Below are positions 1 to 10,522 of a DNA stretch of 41,927 nucleotides, piece by piece; within the stretch, counting starts at the first letter, position 1; each line of letters begins with the position of its first letter. The stretch spans positions 1 through 41,927 of the forward strand of contig NZ_JANQCH010000003.1 in assembly GCF_024723325.1 (NCBI RefSeq), in the 5' to 3' direction. Below the pieces are notes generated by a model. It saw only the letters and a list, made by a program, of their open reading frames with translations. It searched no databases and was not told the DNA's origin. A program made the translations under genes and the position numbers. The stretch comes from Agrococcus sp. HG114. Its GTDB lineage: Bacteria; Actinomycetota; Actinomycetes; Actinomycetales; Microbacteriaceae.

Positions 1-75
1 GTGGCGGGGCTTCGGCCGGCGCGGCGGCCGAAGCCGCCGGGTCCGGTCGCCGTCGCGCTCGTGCTGCTCGCTCAT
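1..75 (-). CDS. N-terminus of an unidentified protein (runs off the left edge)
   Basis: An ATG at 73-75 on the minus strand opens a frame of 25 codons that reaches the window edge without a stop. The start of the product is MSEQHERDGD followed by an Arg/Pro-rich stretch, as in a charged cytoplasmic tail in front of a domain or membrane segment that is not visible here. A purine-rich GGGGGA sits a few bases upstream of the ATG and could be the ribosome binding site. The gene follows thrE on the same strand. No function can be assigned from 25 residues, and the frame could be fortuitous in such GC-rich DNA. Confidence 0.35.
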   Translation of the reverse strand, partial: MSEQHERDGDRTRRLRPPRRPKPRH

Positions 76-143
76 CGCTCCCCCGTCCTCGCCTCGTGCC
101 GCGCGTCGGCACGACTGTCCACCGTAGACCTGGAAGCCGAGCG

Positions 144-158
144 CCGCCCTCGGGGCGG
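144..158 (-). terminator. hairpin downstream of the ThrE-type exporter gene
   Basis: CCGCCC and GGGCGG form a 6-bp stem with a 3-base loop, placed a few bases after the thrE stop codon. There is no T-run, as is common for actinobacterial terminators. The short stem makes this tentative. Confidence 0.4.
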
Positions 159-163
159 TCCGG

Positions 164-1555
164 TCAGCGCGGGCGGCCGCGGCCCCGCATCGCGCTCTCG
201 ACCGAGTCGCGCAGCGGCGCCCCGAGGAAGAGCCCGAGCGAGGCGCCCGAGGCGAGCGCGATGCCGATCGCGCCCGCGCCGATGAGCGTCGCGAAGCCGA
301 GCACGAGGCTCTCCGGCGAGCCGTCGGACTCGACGAGCTCGAGCAGCCCTCGGAACACCGCGTAGCCGGGCACGAGCGGCACGATCGCGGCGGTCGTCAC
401 CGCGATCGACGGCACGTGCAGCCGATGCGCGACGAAGATGCCGACGAAGCTCGCGACGAGCGCCCCGATGCCGCTCGCGACCGCGGGGTCGGCGCCGAGG
501 CCGGCGCCCGCGGTGTAGCCGACCCACGCGATGCCGCCGAGCGCGGCGCTCACGAGGGTCGTGCGCAGTCCCGCGCCGTTCATGATCGCGACCGCGACCG
601 CGATGATCACAGCCCCGGTCAGCTGCAGCGGCAGCGGGCCGAGCGCGGGCGGGTCGCTCGTCACGACGAACCCCATGCCGACCGAGCTCGCGAACGACAG
701 CCCGCCCAGGATGCCGATCACGACCCCGAGCGTCGCCATCACGAGCTCGAGGATGCGCCCGCCCGCCGTGAGCGCGAAGCCGTCGATCGCGTCCTGGGCG
801 GCGCCCACGACCGACAGCCCCGCGAGCATGAGGACGATCCCGGCGGCGATGATGATCGATGGGCGGATGTCGGCGAGCAGCGGCACCCCGAGATCGGCGA
901 GCGCACCCGTGAGCGCGGCCGCCGCGGTCACGACGAGCGCGCCGACGATCTGCGAGAAGAAGAAGGGCACGCGCAGCCGTGCCATGCCCCGCTGGGCGAC
1001 CGCCGCGGCGCACGAGGCGACGAACGCGATGAGCCCGACGACCCACGACGCGCCGAACAGCACGGTGACGCCGAGGGCGAGCATCCCCTGCGCCGCCACG
1101 ACGAACGTGGGGCGGTAGAGGAAGGGGGTGCGCCGGATCGCGTGGAAGCGGGCGCGCGCCTGCTCGAGCTCGAGGCCGCCCTCGATCTCGGCGACGAGCG
1201 CCTGCAGCCGCTGGAGCTTCGCGTGGTCCGGCACGGGGGCGCGCACGACCCGGATGAGCGTGATCGGCAGGTCGTCGTGGTTGCGGTGGTAGGAGACGCC
1301 GATCGAGTTGTACGTCACGTCGACGTGCACGGGCCGGATGCCGAGGGCGGCGGCGACGCGGGTCGTGGCGAGCGTGACGTCGTTGGCGGATGCGCCGACC
1401 GACGTGAGCGCCTCGGCGATGCGCATCGCGAGGTCGATGACCTTGCGGGCGTGCACCTCGTCGATCGTGAGGAGCGCCTCGGTCATGGGCCGCGACGCCG
1501 GGTCGGTGCGGATGGCGCGCGCGATGCGCCGCCGCCAGTCCTGCCGCCCGTCCAT
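164..1555 (-). CDS. threonine/serine exporter family protein (ThrE type)
   Basis: This is a 463-residue membrane protein with the two-part ThrE layout: a soluble N-terminal half (about residues 1-145) with the family-like stretch around KVIDLAMRIAEAL and YNSIGVSYHR, then about ten hydrophobic segments to the C-terminus. In the family, characterised in Corynebacterium glutamicum, the protein exports threonine and serine across the plasma membrane. Two ATGs compete for the start. The first (1564) lies directly against the GGGAGG ribosome binding site with no spacing; the second (1555) is nine bases from it, so the second is chosen. The gene lies 46 bp downstream of the SDR gene on the same strand. 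The family is clear; the substrate is inferred from the family only. Confidence 0.85.
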   Translation of the reverse strand: MDGRQDWRRRIARAIRTDPASRPMTEALLTIDEVHARKVIDLAMRIAEALTSVGASANDVTLATTRVAAALGIRPVHVDVTYNSIGVSYHRNHDDLPITLIRVVRAPVPDHAKLQRLQALVAEIEGGLELEQARARFHAIRRTPFLYRPTFVVAAQGMLALGVTVLFGASWVVGLIAFVASCAAAVAQRGMARLRVPFFFSQIVGALVVTAAAALTGALADLGVPLLADIRPSIIIAAGIVLMLAGLSVVGAAQDAIDGFALTAGGRILELVMATLGVVIGILGGLSFASSVGMGFVVTSDPPALGPLPLQLTGAVIIAVAVAIMNGAGLRTTLVSAALGGIAWVGYTAGAGLGADPAVASGIGALVASFVGIFVAHRLHVPSIAVTTAAIVPLVPGYAVFRGLLELVESDGSPESLVLGFATLIGAGAIGIALASGASLGLFLGAPLRDSVESAMRGRGRPR

Positions 1556-1601
1556 CGCTGCCATCCTCCCACTCCGGCGGATGCGGGCGGCGGAGCGCGC
1601 G

Positions 1602-2399
1602 TCAGCCCTGGCGCCACTCCCCCGTCCGGAGGTGCGAGCCGGCCTGCGGCCCCATCTGCAGCATGCCGCCGTCGACGACCCACGACGCGCCCGTCACGTA
1701 GGCCGCCTCGGGCGAGGCGAGGAACGCGATGACGGCGGCCACCTCGCGCGCGTCGCCCGGCCGCCCGAGCGGCACGCCGGGGCGGTCGGTGGCGCGCGGG
1801 TCCTCGTCCTCCTGCCCCGTCATCGCCGTGGCGATCTCGCCGGGGGCGACGCTGTTCGCCGTGATGCCGTGCTCGCCGAGCTCGAGCGCGATCGTCTTCA
1901 CGAGCCCGCCGAGCCCGTGCTTCGCGGCGTCGTACGCGCTCGAGCCCACGCGCGGCTGGTGCTCGTGCACGCTCGTGATGGCGATGAGCCGACCGCCGCG
2001 GCCCTGGTCCACCATGTGGCGAGCTGCGGCCTGCAGGCACACGAACGCCCCGTCGAGATCGGTCGCGAGCACGTGCCGCCACTCGTCGAGACGCGTCTCG
2101 AGGAACGGCGTGCTCGAGCCGGTGCCGGATGCCTGCACGAGCACGTCGAGGCGCCCGAGCCGGCCGACGAGGTCGTCGATCACGCCGGGGGCGCCCTCGA
2201 GATCGGTCGTGTCGAGCCGCGCGACCTCGGCGCGCCGGCCGTGCTCCCGCACCTCGGCCGCGGTCTGCTCGGCGCCGTCCCGGTCGGCGTGCCACGTGAC
2301 GCCGACGTCGAGCCCTGCGCGGGCGAGGGCGACCGCGGTGGCCCTCCCGATGCCGGAGTCGGAGCCGACGACGATCGCGGAGCGAGGATCGGATGCCAT
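1602..2399 (-). CDS. SDR family oxidoreductase
   Basis: The 265-residue product has the classical short-chain dehydrogenase fold order: a glycine-rich nucleotide loop near residues 12-18, an acidic patch after beta-strand 3, the catalytic Ser of ITSVHEH, the YxxxK pair (YDAAK) and the terminal VTGASWVVDGG segment. The cofactor is NAD(H) or NADP(H); the substrate is unknown. Two consensus positions deviate: the loop reads GSDSGIGRA instead of TGxxxGIG, and the usual NAG is replaced by ASG. The catalytic Ser, Tyr and Lys are present, so activity is plausible. No Shine-Dalgarno is visible before the ATG; a TAGCGT hexamer ends 6 bases upstream, which would fit a leaderless mRNA. It is the first gene beyond the two tRNAs. 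Confidence 0.85.
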   Translation of the reverse strand: MASDPRSAIVVGSDSGIGRATAVALARAGLDVGVTWHADRDGAEQTAAEVREHGRRAEVARLDTTDLEGAPGVIDDLVGRLGRLDVLVQASGTGSSTPFLETRLDEWRHVLATDLDGAFVCLQAAARHMVDQGRGGRLIAITSVHEHQPRVGSSAYDAAKHGLGGLVKTIALELGEHGITANSVAPGEIATAMTGQEDEDPRATDRPGVPLGRPGDAREVAAVIAFLASPEAAYVTGASWVVDGGMLQMGPQAGSHLRTGEWRQG

Positions 2400-2454
2400 G
2401 GCGCGACGCTAGCCACCGCGCCTGGGATCCGGCAGAGCGCTCCGCGCACACGAG

Positions 2455-2478
2455 AGCCCCGACGCGGCGGCCGGGGCT
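2455..2478 (-). terminator. terminator after tRNA-Ala
   Basis: AGCCCCG and CGGGGCT form a 7-bp stem with a 10-base loop just beyond the tRNA-Ala CCA end in the direction of transcription. It would end the tRNA-Ile/tRNA-Ala transcript before the SDR gene. Confidence 0.5.
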
Positions 2479-2479
2479 G

Positions 2480-2555
2480 TGGTGGAGCCTGGGAGAATCG
2501 AACTCCCGACATCCTGCTTGCAAAGCAGGCGCTCTACCAACTGAGCTAAGGCCCC
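2480..2555 (-). tRNA. tRNA-Ala (anticodon TGC)
   Basis: The minus strand reads GGGGCCUUAGCUC at the 5' end, a D-loop with UUGG, the anticodon arm CUGCUUUGCAAGCAG with anticodon UGC, the T-arm GGGAGUUCGAUUCUCCC and an acceptor ending in CCA. All four stems pair. The CCA is encoded in the DNA (2480-2482). It lies 31 bp after tRNA-Ile and is probably co-transcribed with it. Confidence 0.97.
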
Positions 2556-2586
2556 GAGCCCTCGGAGGGGCGGTGGGAGTTGTGCG

Positions 2587-2663
2587 TGGTGGGGCTACCT
2601 GGACTCGAACCAGGGACCTCTTCGTTATCAGCGAAGCGCTCTAACCGCCTGAGCTATAGCCCC
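2587..2663 (-). tRNA. tRNA-Ile (anticodon GAT)
   Basis: The minus strand begins GGGGCUAUAGCUC and has an anticodon arm with CGCUGAUAACG (anticodon GAU), a T-arm CCCUGGUUCGAGUCCAGG and an encoded CCA end (2587-2589). This tRNA-Ile/tRNA-Ala pair after the gyrase genes is a common actinobacterial arrangement. A TAGCAT hexamer at 2678-2683 is suitably placed as its -10 box, but no convincing -35 is visible. Confidence 0.97.
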
Positions 2664-2692
2664 GAGCACAAGCATCGATGCTACCACGCCTG

Positions 2693-2711
2693 CGGGTGCT
2701 CCTCGCACCCG
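2693..2711 (-). terminator. hairpin after the DUF3566 gene
   Basis: CGGGTGC and GCACCCG form a 7-bp stem with a 5-base loop, 8 bp beyond the DUF3566 stop in its transcription direction. It is a candidate terminator for the gyrB-gyrA-DUF3566 transcript. No T-run follows. Confidence 0.45.
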
Positions 2712-2718
2712 TCCCCGA

Positions 2719-3126
2719 CTACTGGTTGGCGAAGCCGACCTGCAGCCCGCCGGTGATGCGCACCGACAGGTTGTAGAGCACCGCGACGACCGCGCCGAGC
2801 ACCGTGATCACGACGCAGTTCAGCACCGCCACGAGCAGCGTGAACATCATCACCTGCGGCAGCGACAGCACCGAGGTGATCGCGAACTCGGGGTCGGCGA
2901 GGATGTCGCGCATCACCTCGTCGATCTTCCCGAACAGGCCGACGACCTGCAGCAGGGTCCAGAGCACGAACGCGATGACGACCTGCATGATGCCGAGCAC
3001 GAGCCCGAGCACCGCCGCGACCTTCATCGCCGACCAGAAGTCGATGTGCACGAGGCGCAGCCGCACCTGCTTGCTCGATCCGCTGCGTCGGGGGGCCTTG
3101 CTCTGCAGCTTCTCGGCGATGCTCAT
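2719..3126 (-). CDS. DUF3566 domain-containing membrane protein
   Basis: The 135-residue protein has a basic N-terminus and the family-like start [14 protein letters not shown], followed by two membrane segments (about residues 33-58 and 90-118) joined by a linker with [14 protein letters not shown]3566 proteins are small actinobacterial membrane proteins regularly encoded after gyrA; their function is not established to my knowledge. The start ATG overlaps the gyrA stop by four bases (ATGA), so translation is probably coupled to gyrA and the gene belongs to the gyrase operon. Confidence 0.92.
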   Translation of the reverse strand: MSIAEKLQSKAPRRSGSSKQVRLRLVHIDFWSAMKVAAVLGLVLGIMQVVIAFVLWTLLQVVGLFGKIDEVMRDILADPEFAITSVLSLPQVMMFTLLVAVLNCVVITVLGAVVAVLYNLSVRITGGLQVGFANQ

Positions 3127-5786
3127 GCGTCGGTCTCCTCAGGGGCGGATGCGTCGTCGGGGTCGGGCGCATCGGCGTCCGTGCCGTCCACGATAGCCTC
3201 CTCCGCCTCCGCGATCGCGACCTGCGCGACGCCGGTCTGCGCGTCCTGGGCGGGGCTCGTGTCGGGCTCGGCGGCGGCCTCCTCGACCGCCTCCTGCACG
3301 TCCTCCTCGACGTTGCGGGCGATCGAGATGACGAGGTCGGTGTCGCTGCGCTCGGCGAACTGCACGCCCATCGTCGTGCGGCCCGTCGCGCGCACCTCGT
3401 CGACGCTCGACCGGATCACCTTGCCGGAGGCGCGGATGAGCAGCAGCTCGTCGCCGTCGTGGACGATGGTCGCGCCGACGAGGTCGCCGCGGTCGTGGTC
3501 GCCCGAGGAGAACGTGAGCACGCCCTGCGTGCCGCGGCCCTTCGAGGGGTAGTCGGCGACCGCGGTCTTCTTGCCGAAGCCCTGCTCGGTGACGACGAAC
3601 ACGTAGCCCTCGTCGCCGATCACCATGGCGGCGAGCGCCTGGTCGTCGCCCTTGAGGCGGATGCCGCGCACGCCGCCCGTCGCCCGGCCCATCGGCCGCA
3701 GCGCCTCGTCGGTCGCGGCGAAGCGGGCGGCGCGGCCGCCCTTGCTGATCACGAGGATCTCGTCGTCGGAGTCGGCGAGCATCGCCGAGATGAGGCGGTC
3801 GCCCTCGGCGAGGTTGATCGCGATGATGCCGCCGGTGCGGTTCGTGTCGAACAGCTCGAGCCGGGTCTTCTTCACCTGGCCCTGCTGGGTCGCGAGCACG
3901 AGGTAGTCGGCCTGGTCGTACCTGCGCAGCCGCAGGACCGTCTGCACGCGCTCGTCCGGCTGGAACGCGAGCAGGTTCGCGACGTGCTGGCCCTTCGCGT
4001 CGCGGCCCGCCTCGGCGATCTCGTACGCCTTCATGCGGTAGACGCGGCCGAGGTTCGTGAAGAACAGCAGCCAGTCGTGCGTCGACGTCACGCTGAAGTG
4101 CTCGACGACGTCGTCGCTGCGCAGCTGCGCGCCGCGCACGCCCTTCCCGCCGCGGTGCTGCGCGCGGTACTGGTCGATGCGCGTGCGCTTGATGTAGCCG
4201 CCGGTCGTGAGGCTCACGACCACCTGCTCCTCGGGGATGAGGTCCTCGATCGAGACGTCGCCGCCGTAGCCGTGCATGATCTCGGTGCGGCGGTCGTCGC
4301 CGTGGCGCGCGACGATCTCGCGGAGCTCGTCGATGATGATCTGCCGCTGGCGCGTCGGGTCGGCGAGGATCGCCTTGTAGTCGGCGATGAGGCGCGCGAG
4401 CTCCTCGGCCTGGTCGTGGATCTTCTGGCGCTCGAGTGCCGCGAGCCGGCGCAGCTGCAGCTCGAGGATCGCGTTCGCCTGCTTCTCGTCGACGGAGAGG
4501 AGCTCCATGAGGCCCGTGCGCGCCTCATCCGGGGTGGGCGAGCGGCGGATGAGGGCGATGACCTCGTCGAGCGCGTCGAGCGCCTTGAGGTAGCCCTCGA
4601 GGATGTGCATCCGCTCCTCCTCGCGCGCCAGGCGGAACTGCGTGCGGCGCACGATGACCTCGACCTGGTGGTCGGCCCAGTGCGTGACGAAGCCGTCGAT
4701 CGAGAGCGTGCGCGGCACGCCGTCGACGATCGCGAGCATGTTCGCGCCGAAGTTCTCCTGCAGCTGCGTCTGCTTGTAGAGGTTGTTGAGCACGACCTTC
4801 GCGACCGCGTCGCGCTTGAGCGTGATGACGAGCCGCTGGCCCGTGCGGCCCGAGGTCTGGTCCTCGATGTTGGCGATGCCCTGGAGCTTGCCGTCCTTGA
4901 CGAGGTCGGCGATGCGCACCGCGAGCCGGTCGGGGTTCACCTGGTACGGCAGCTCGGTGATGACGAGCGCGGTGCGGCCCTGCACCTCCTCGACGGTCAC
5001 GACGGCGCGCATCGTGATCGAGCCGCGGCCGGTGCGGTAGGCCTCCTGGATGCCGCGCGTGCCGAGGATCTGCGCGCCGGTCGGGAAGTCCGGGCCCTTG
5101 ATGCGCTCGATGAGCGCGTCCTGCAGCTCCTCCTTCGACGCATCCGGGTGCTCGAGGTGCCAGATCGCCCCGTCGGCCACCTCGCGCAGGTTGTGCGGCG
5201 GGATGTTCGTGGCCATGCCGACGGCGATGCCGACCGAGCCGTTCACGAGCAGGTTCGGGAAGCGCGACGGCAGCACGGTCGGCTCCTGCGTGCGCCCGTC
5301 GTAGTTGTCCTGGAAGTCGACGGTGTCCTCGTCGATGTCGCGCACCATCTCCATGGCGAGCTGCGACATCTTCGTCTCGGTGTACCGGGGCGCGGCGGCC
5401 TCGTCGTCGCCCGCCGAGCCGAAGTTGCCCTGCCCGAGCGCGAGCGGGTAGCGCATGCTCCACGGCTGCACGAGGCGCACGAGCGTGTCGTAGATCGCGG
5501 AGTCGCCGTGCGGGTGGAACTGCCCCATCACGTCGCCGACGACGCGCGAGCACTTCGAGAACGCCTTGTCGGGCCGGTAGCCCCCGTCGTACATCGCGTA
5601 GAGCACGCGGCGGTGCACGGGCTTGAGGCCGTCGCGCACCTCGGGCAGCGCGCGCCCGACGATGACGCTCATCGCGTAGTCGAGGTAGGAGCGCTGCATC
5701 TCGAGCTGCAGGTCGACCTGCTCGATCGCGCCGTGGTTGGGTGCGTCGCGGTCGAAGGGCTCCGCGGGGGTGGTCTCGTCAGTCAT
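3123..5786 (-). CDS. gyrA: DNA gyrase subunit A
   Basis: GyrA cuts and rejoins DNA in the A2B2 gyrase that introduces negative supercoils. The 887-residue product has the winged-helix breakage-reunion domain with the catalytic tyrosine in PRYTETKM (about residue 135) and the quinolone-resistance region [10 protein letters not shown], with Ser96 and Asp100 at the positions equivalent to E. coli Ser83 and Asp87. The C-terminal domain carries a GyrA-box variant QHRGGKG, where the second position is His rather than the more usual Arg/Lys, and ends in an acidic tail of about 60 residues that makes the protein longer than E. coli GyrA. It starts 12 bp after gyrB and overlaps the DUF3566 gene by 4 bp, so the three form one operon. 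Confidence 0.98.
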   Translation of the reverse strand: MTDETTPAEPFDRDAPNHGAIEQVDLQLEMQRSYLDYAMSVIVGRALPEVRDGLKPVHRRVLYAMYDGGYRPDKAFSKCSRVVGDVMGQFHPHGDSAIYDTLVRLVQPWSMRYPLALGQGNFGSAGDDEAAAPRYTETKMSQLAMEMVRDIDEDTVDFQDNYDGRTQEPTVLPSRFPNLLVNGSVGIAVGMATNIPPHNLREVADGAIWHLEHPDASKEELQDALIERIKGPDFPTGAQILGTRGIQEAYRTGRGSITMRAVVTVEEVQGRTALVITELPYQVNPDRLAVRIADLVKDGKLQGIANIEDQTSGRTGQRLVITLKRDAVAKVVLNNLYKQTQLQENFGANMLAIVDGVPRTLSIDGFVTHWADHQVEVIVRRTQFRLAREEERMHILEGYLKALDALDEVIALIRRSPTPDEARTGLMELLSVDEKQANAILELQLRRLAALERQKIHDQAEELARLIADYKAILADPTRQRQIIIDELREIVARHGDDRRTEIMHGYGGDVSIEDLIPEEQVVVSLTTGGYIKRTRIDQYRAQHRGGKGVRGAQLRSDDVVEHFSVTSTHDWLLFFTNLGRVYRMKAYEIAEAGRDAKGQHVANLLAFQPDERVQTVLRLRRYDQADYLVLATQQGQVKKTRLELFDTNRTGGIIAINLAEGDRLISAMLADSDDEILVISKGGRAARFAATDEALRPMGRATGGVRGIRLKGDDQALAAMVIGDEGYVFVVTEQGFGKKTAVADYPSKGRGTQGVLTFSSGDHDRGDLVGATIVHDGDELLLIRASGKVIRSSVDEVRATGRTTMGVQFAERSDTDLVISIARNVEEDVQEAVEEAAAEPDTSPAQDAQTGVAQVAIAEAEEAIVDGTDADAPDPDDASAPEETDA

Positions 5787-5798
5787 GGTCTCTCAGCC

Positions 5799-7907
<2,109 letters not shown>

Positions 7908-8128
7908 CTAGCCGGGATCCGTCCCCCGGGCCTCGCAGCGCGCGCCTCTGGGGAGCGATCCGGCTCCACGGGGAGAGAACAGCCCGCCGAAACGACGTTC
8001 TGCGGCCCTGGGTGCTCCAGCGGGGCTTCCTGGGCCGACCGAGCGACGGGGTCGCCCCCTCCCCCGGAAGCGGCAGCGGCCCGGGACCTCGCGATCCCGA
8101 GCCGCCGCGGCGCATCCGCCGTGCCTGC

Positions 8129-9559
8129 TCAGCCCATCGGGATGAGCACCCAGAGCAGCGATGTGAGGGCGAAGCCCAGCACGCCGAGGATGGTCGTGAG
8201 CACCGTCCACGTGCGCAGGCCGTCCTTGACCGACAGCCCGAGGTAGCGCGTCACGATCCAGAAGCCGGAGTCGTTCACGTGGCTGAGGCCGAGCGCGCCG
8301 TAACCGACGGCGACCGCGAACAGCGCGAGGTGGATCGGGTCGAGGCCGAGGCTCGCGACCGCCGGGATCAGGAGGCCGGCGGCGGTCGTGATCGCCACGG
8401 TCGCCGAGCCCTGCGCCGCGCGCATGATGAGGGAGATGAGGAAGCCGAGCAGCAGCACCGGCATGCCCGAGGCCGCCATGACGTCGGCGACCGCGCCGCC
8501 GATGCCCGTCTCGGTCAGGATGCGGCCGAAGGCGCCGCCCGCTCCGGTGACGAGGATGATGACCGCCGCCGCGGGCAGCGCGGACTCCATCACGTCGCCG
8601 AGGTGGCTCGCCGACCAGCCGCGGCGCAGGCCCAGCGCGATCATCGCGACGCCGATCGCGACCATGAGCGCGAAGATCGGCTGGCCGATCATCGACAGCA
8701 GGCCGTGCCAGAACGAGCCCTTCTCGAGCGTCGGCGCGATCGTCGTGCCGACCATGATGAGCGCGAGCGGCAGGATGATGATGCCGAGGATCGTCCACGC
8801 GCTCGGCGCGCGCTCCCCGTCGCCGAGGCGGCTGCCGCCGCCGACGGTGTCGCTCTCGGTGCCGAACGCGTCGAACATCGACTTCGTCGCGGGCAGCATC
8901 GCGTACTCGCGCCGGTTCATCCACTTCGCCACGAAGTAGGAGGCGACGGCGAGCGGGATCGAGACGAGGAGCGAGAAGATCGTGACCCAGCCGATGTCGG
9001 CGCCGAGGATCGTCGCGCCGCCGACGATGCCCGGGTGCGGGGGCACCGCGACGTGCACCGCGAGCATGATGCCCGCGATCGGCAGGCCGAACTTCAGCGG
9101 GCTGAGCCCCGCCGCCTTCGAGAACGCGTAGACGATCGGGATCAGGATGATGAAGCCCGCGTCGAAGAAGACGGGGATCGCGAGGATCGCCGCAGCCGCG
9201 GTGAGCGCGACGCCCACCCGCTTCGGGCCGAGCCAGCTCGTGAACCTGCCCGCGAGCGACTCGGCGCCGCCGGAGATCTCGATGATCTTGCCGAGCATCG
9301 AGCCGAGGGCGACGAGCACGGCGACCGAGCCGAGCGTGCCCCCGACGCCCGCGATGATGGCCTGGATGACGCCGAGCTGCTCGGGCGAGTCGTCGGTCGC
9401 GGGGATCGTGGTGAGCGGCAGGCCCGCGGCGATGCCGACGACGATCGAGGTGAGCAGCAGCGCGTAGAACGCCTGCACCTTGAACTTGATGATGAGCAGC
9501 AGCAGCAGGCCGATGCCCGCGAGGCCGATGGCGATCAGGACGCCGAGGGGGTGCTCCAT
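8129..9559 (-). CDS. GntP-family sugar-acid permease
   Basis: The 476-residue product is hydrophobic throughout (about 12 membrane segments) and resembles the gluconate permease family: a start MEHPLGVLIAIGLAG, the segment HVAVPPHPGIVGG, a C-terminal stretch with LSHVNDSGFW, and an end in ALTSLLWVLI. GntP transporters import gluconate and related sugar acids by proton symport. The longer reading frame extends upstream into the dehydrogenase gene, but the ATG at 9559 overlaps that gene's stop (TGATG) and gives a full-length family member, so it is chosen. Neighbouring kinase and dehydrogenase genes suggest a four-carbon acid such as threonate or erythronate as substrate, an inference from context. 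Confidence 0.88.
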   Translation of the reverse strand: MEHPLGVLIAIGLAGIGLLLLLIIKFKVQAFYALLLTSIVVGIAAGLPLTTIPATDDSPEQLGVIQAIIAGVGGTLGSVAVLVALGSMLGKIIEISGGAESLAGRFTSWLGPKRVGVALTAAAAILAIPVFFDAGFIILIPIVYAFSKAAGLSPLKFGLPIAGIMLAVHVAVPPHPGIVGGATILGADIGWVTIFSLLVSIPLAVASYFVAKWMNRREYAMLPATKSMFDAFGTESDTVGGGSRLGDGERAPSAWTILGIIILPLALIMVGTTIAPTLEKGSFWHGLLSMIGQPIFALMVAIGVAMIALGLRRGWSASHLGDVMESALPAAAVIILVTGAGGAFGRILTETGIGGAVADVMAASGMPVLLLGFLISLIMRAAQGSATVAITTAAGLLIPAVASLGLDPIHLALFAVAVGYGALGLSHVNDSGFWIVTRYLGLSVKDGLRTWTVLTTILGVLGFALTSLLWVLIPMG

Positions 9560-10458
9560 CAGCGGGCCTCCCCTCGCAGCGTCGGGGCGACGACGCGGAT
9601 GACCGCGGAGTCGTCGAGCGCGCCGAGCCCCTGCGCCTCGCCGAGGAGGAACAGCTGCTCGGCGGCGGCGGCGACGGGCGCGGCGAGGTGGTGGGCGCGC
9701 GCGGCGGCGCCGACGATGCCGAGGTCCTTCACGAAGATGTCGAGGCGGCTGAGCACCTCGGCGCCCTCCTCGTCGTAGGCCTGCAGCGCGCGCGGGCCGC
9801 GGTTGCCGAGCATGAAGGAGTTCGCGGCGCCGGCCGTGAGCGCCTCGAGCGTGCGCTCCCGGTCGAGGCCGAGCGCGTCCGCGAGCGCGAGCGCCTCCGC
9901 CGCGGCGGCGATGTGCACGCCGCACAGCAGCTGGTTCACCGTCTTGAGCGCCTGGCCGTCGCCGGGCCGCTCGCCCACGATCGACAGCGTCGACGCGAGC
10001 TGCTCGAGCACGGGCCGGGCGGTCTCGAGCGCGGCGGGCTCGGCGCCGACGACGATGAGCAGGTCGCCCTCGCCCGCGCGCACGGGGCCGCCCGAGAGCG
10101 GCGCGTCGACGAGGTGGGCGCCCGAGGCGGCGAGCCGCTCGGCGATCTCGGCGATGCCGTCGGTGCCGACGGTGCTCGTGAGGATGACGACGGCGCCGTC
10201 GGCGAGGTGCTCGGCGAGGCCCGTGTCGCCGAACAGCAGCTCGCGCAGCTGCTCGCCCGTGCGCACGGCCACGAGCACCGCGTCGGCGCCGGTGACGGCG
10301 TCGGCGGCGGAGGCGGCGGGCGCCACCCCCTGCTCCTCGGCGAGTGCGACCCGATCGGCCGCGATGTCGAATCCGCGGACGTCGAAGCGCGCAGCGAGCC
10401 GCGTCGCCATGGGCAGTCCCATGGCGCCGAGGCCGATGACTGCGACGGTGCTGGTCAT
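9559..10458 (-). CDS. NAD(P)-dependent dehydrogenase, beta-hydroxyacid family (LtnD-like)
   Basis: The 299-residue protein shows the 3-hydroxyisobutyrate dehydrogenase family plan: Rossmann loop GLGAMGLPMA (residues 9-18), substrate loop DAPLSGGPVRAGEG (about 118-131), and the catalytic helix with Lys172 and Asn175 in KTVNQLLCG. An acidic residue (FDIAADR) follows the second strand where NAD-preferring enzymes usually have one. Beside a DUF1537 kinase, the best reading is an L-threonate or D-erythronate 2-dehydrogenase; tartronate semialdehyde reductase is the main alternative. It is translationally coupled to the permease gene and preceded by an AGGAACAG ribosome binding site. A hairpin (10490-10513, 8-bp stem GGGAGCGG/CCGCTCCC) lies between it and the kinase gene. 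Confidence 0.85.
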   Translation of the reverse strand: MTSTVAVIGLGAMGLPMATRLAARFDVRGFDIAADRVALAEEQGVAPAASAADAVTGADAVLVAVRTGEQLRELLFGDTGLAEHLADGAVVILTSTVGTDGIAEIAERLAASGAHLVDAPLSGGPVRAGEGDLLIVVGAEPAALETARPVLEQLASTLSIVGERPGDGQALKTVNQLLCGVHIAAAAEALALADALGLDRERTLEALTAGAANSFMLGNRGPRALQAYDEEGAEVLSRLDIFVKDLGIVGAAARAHHLAAPVAAAAEQLFLLGEAQGLGALDDSAVIRVVAPTLRGEAR

Positions 10459-10522
10459 GGCTGTTCCTATCTGTGTGAGGGTCAGGACTGGGAGCGGATC
10501 GACCGCCGCTCCCGGCGGCGGG

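Noticed and set aside
1-1118. Plus-strand frames opposite the ThrE gene
   Set aside because: They are antisense shadows with Arg/Asp-rich low-complexity products.
10490-10513. Hairpin between kinase and dehydrogenase genes as an operon-ending terminator
   Set aside because: It has an 8-base loop and no T-run, and the downstream genes keep the same strand and a shared pathway. It may modulate read-through, so I noted it with the dehydrogenase instead of calling a terminator.
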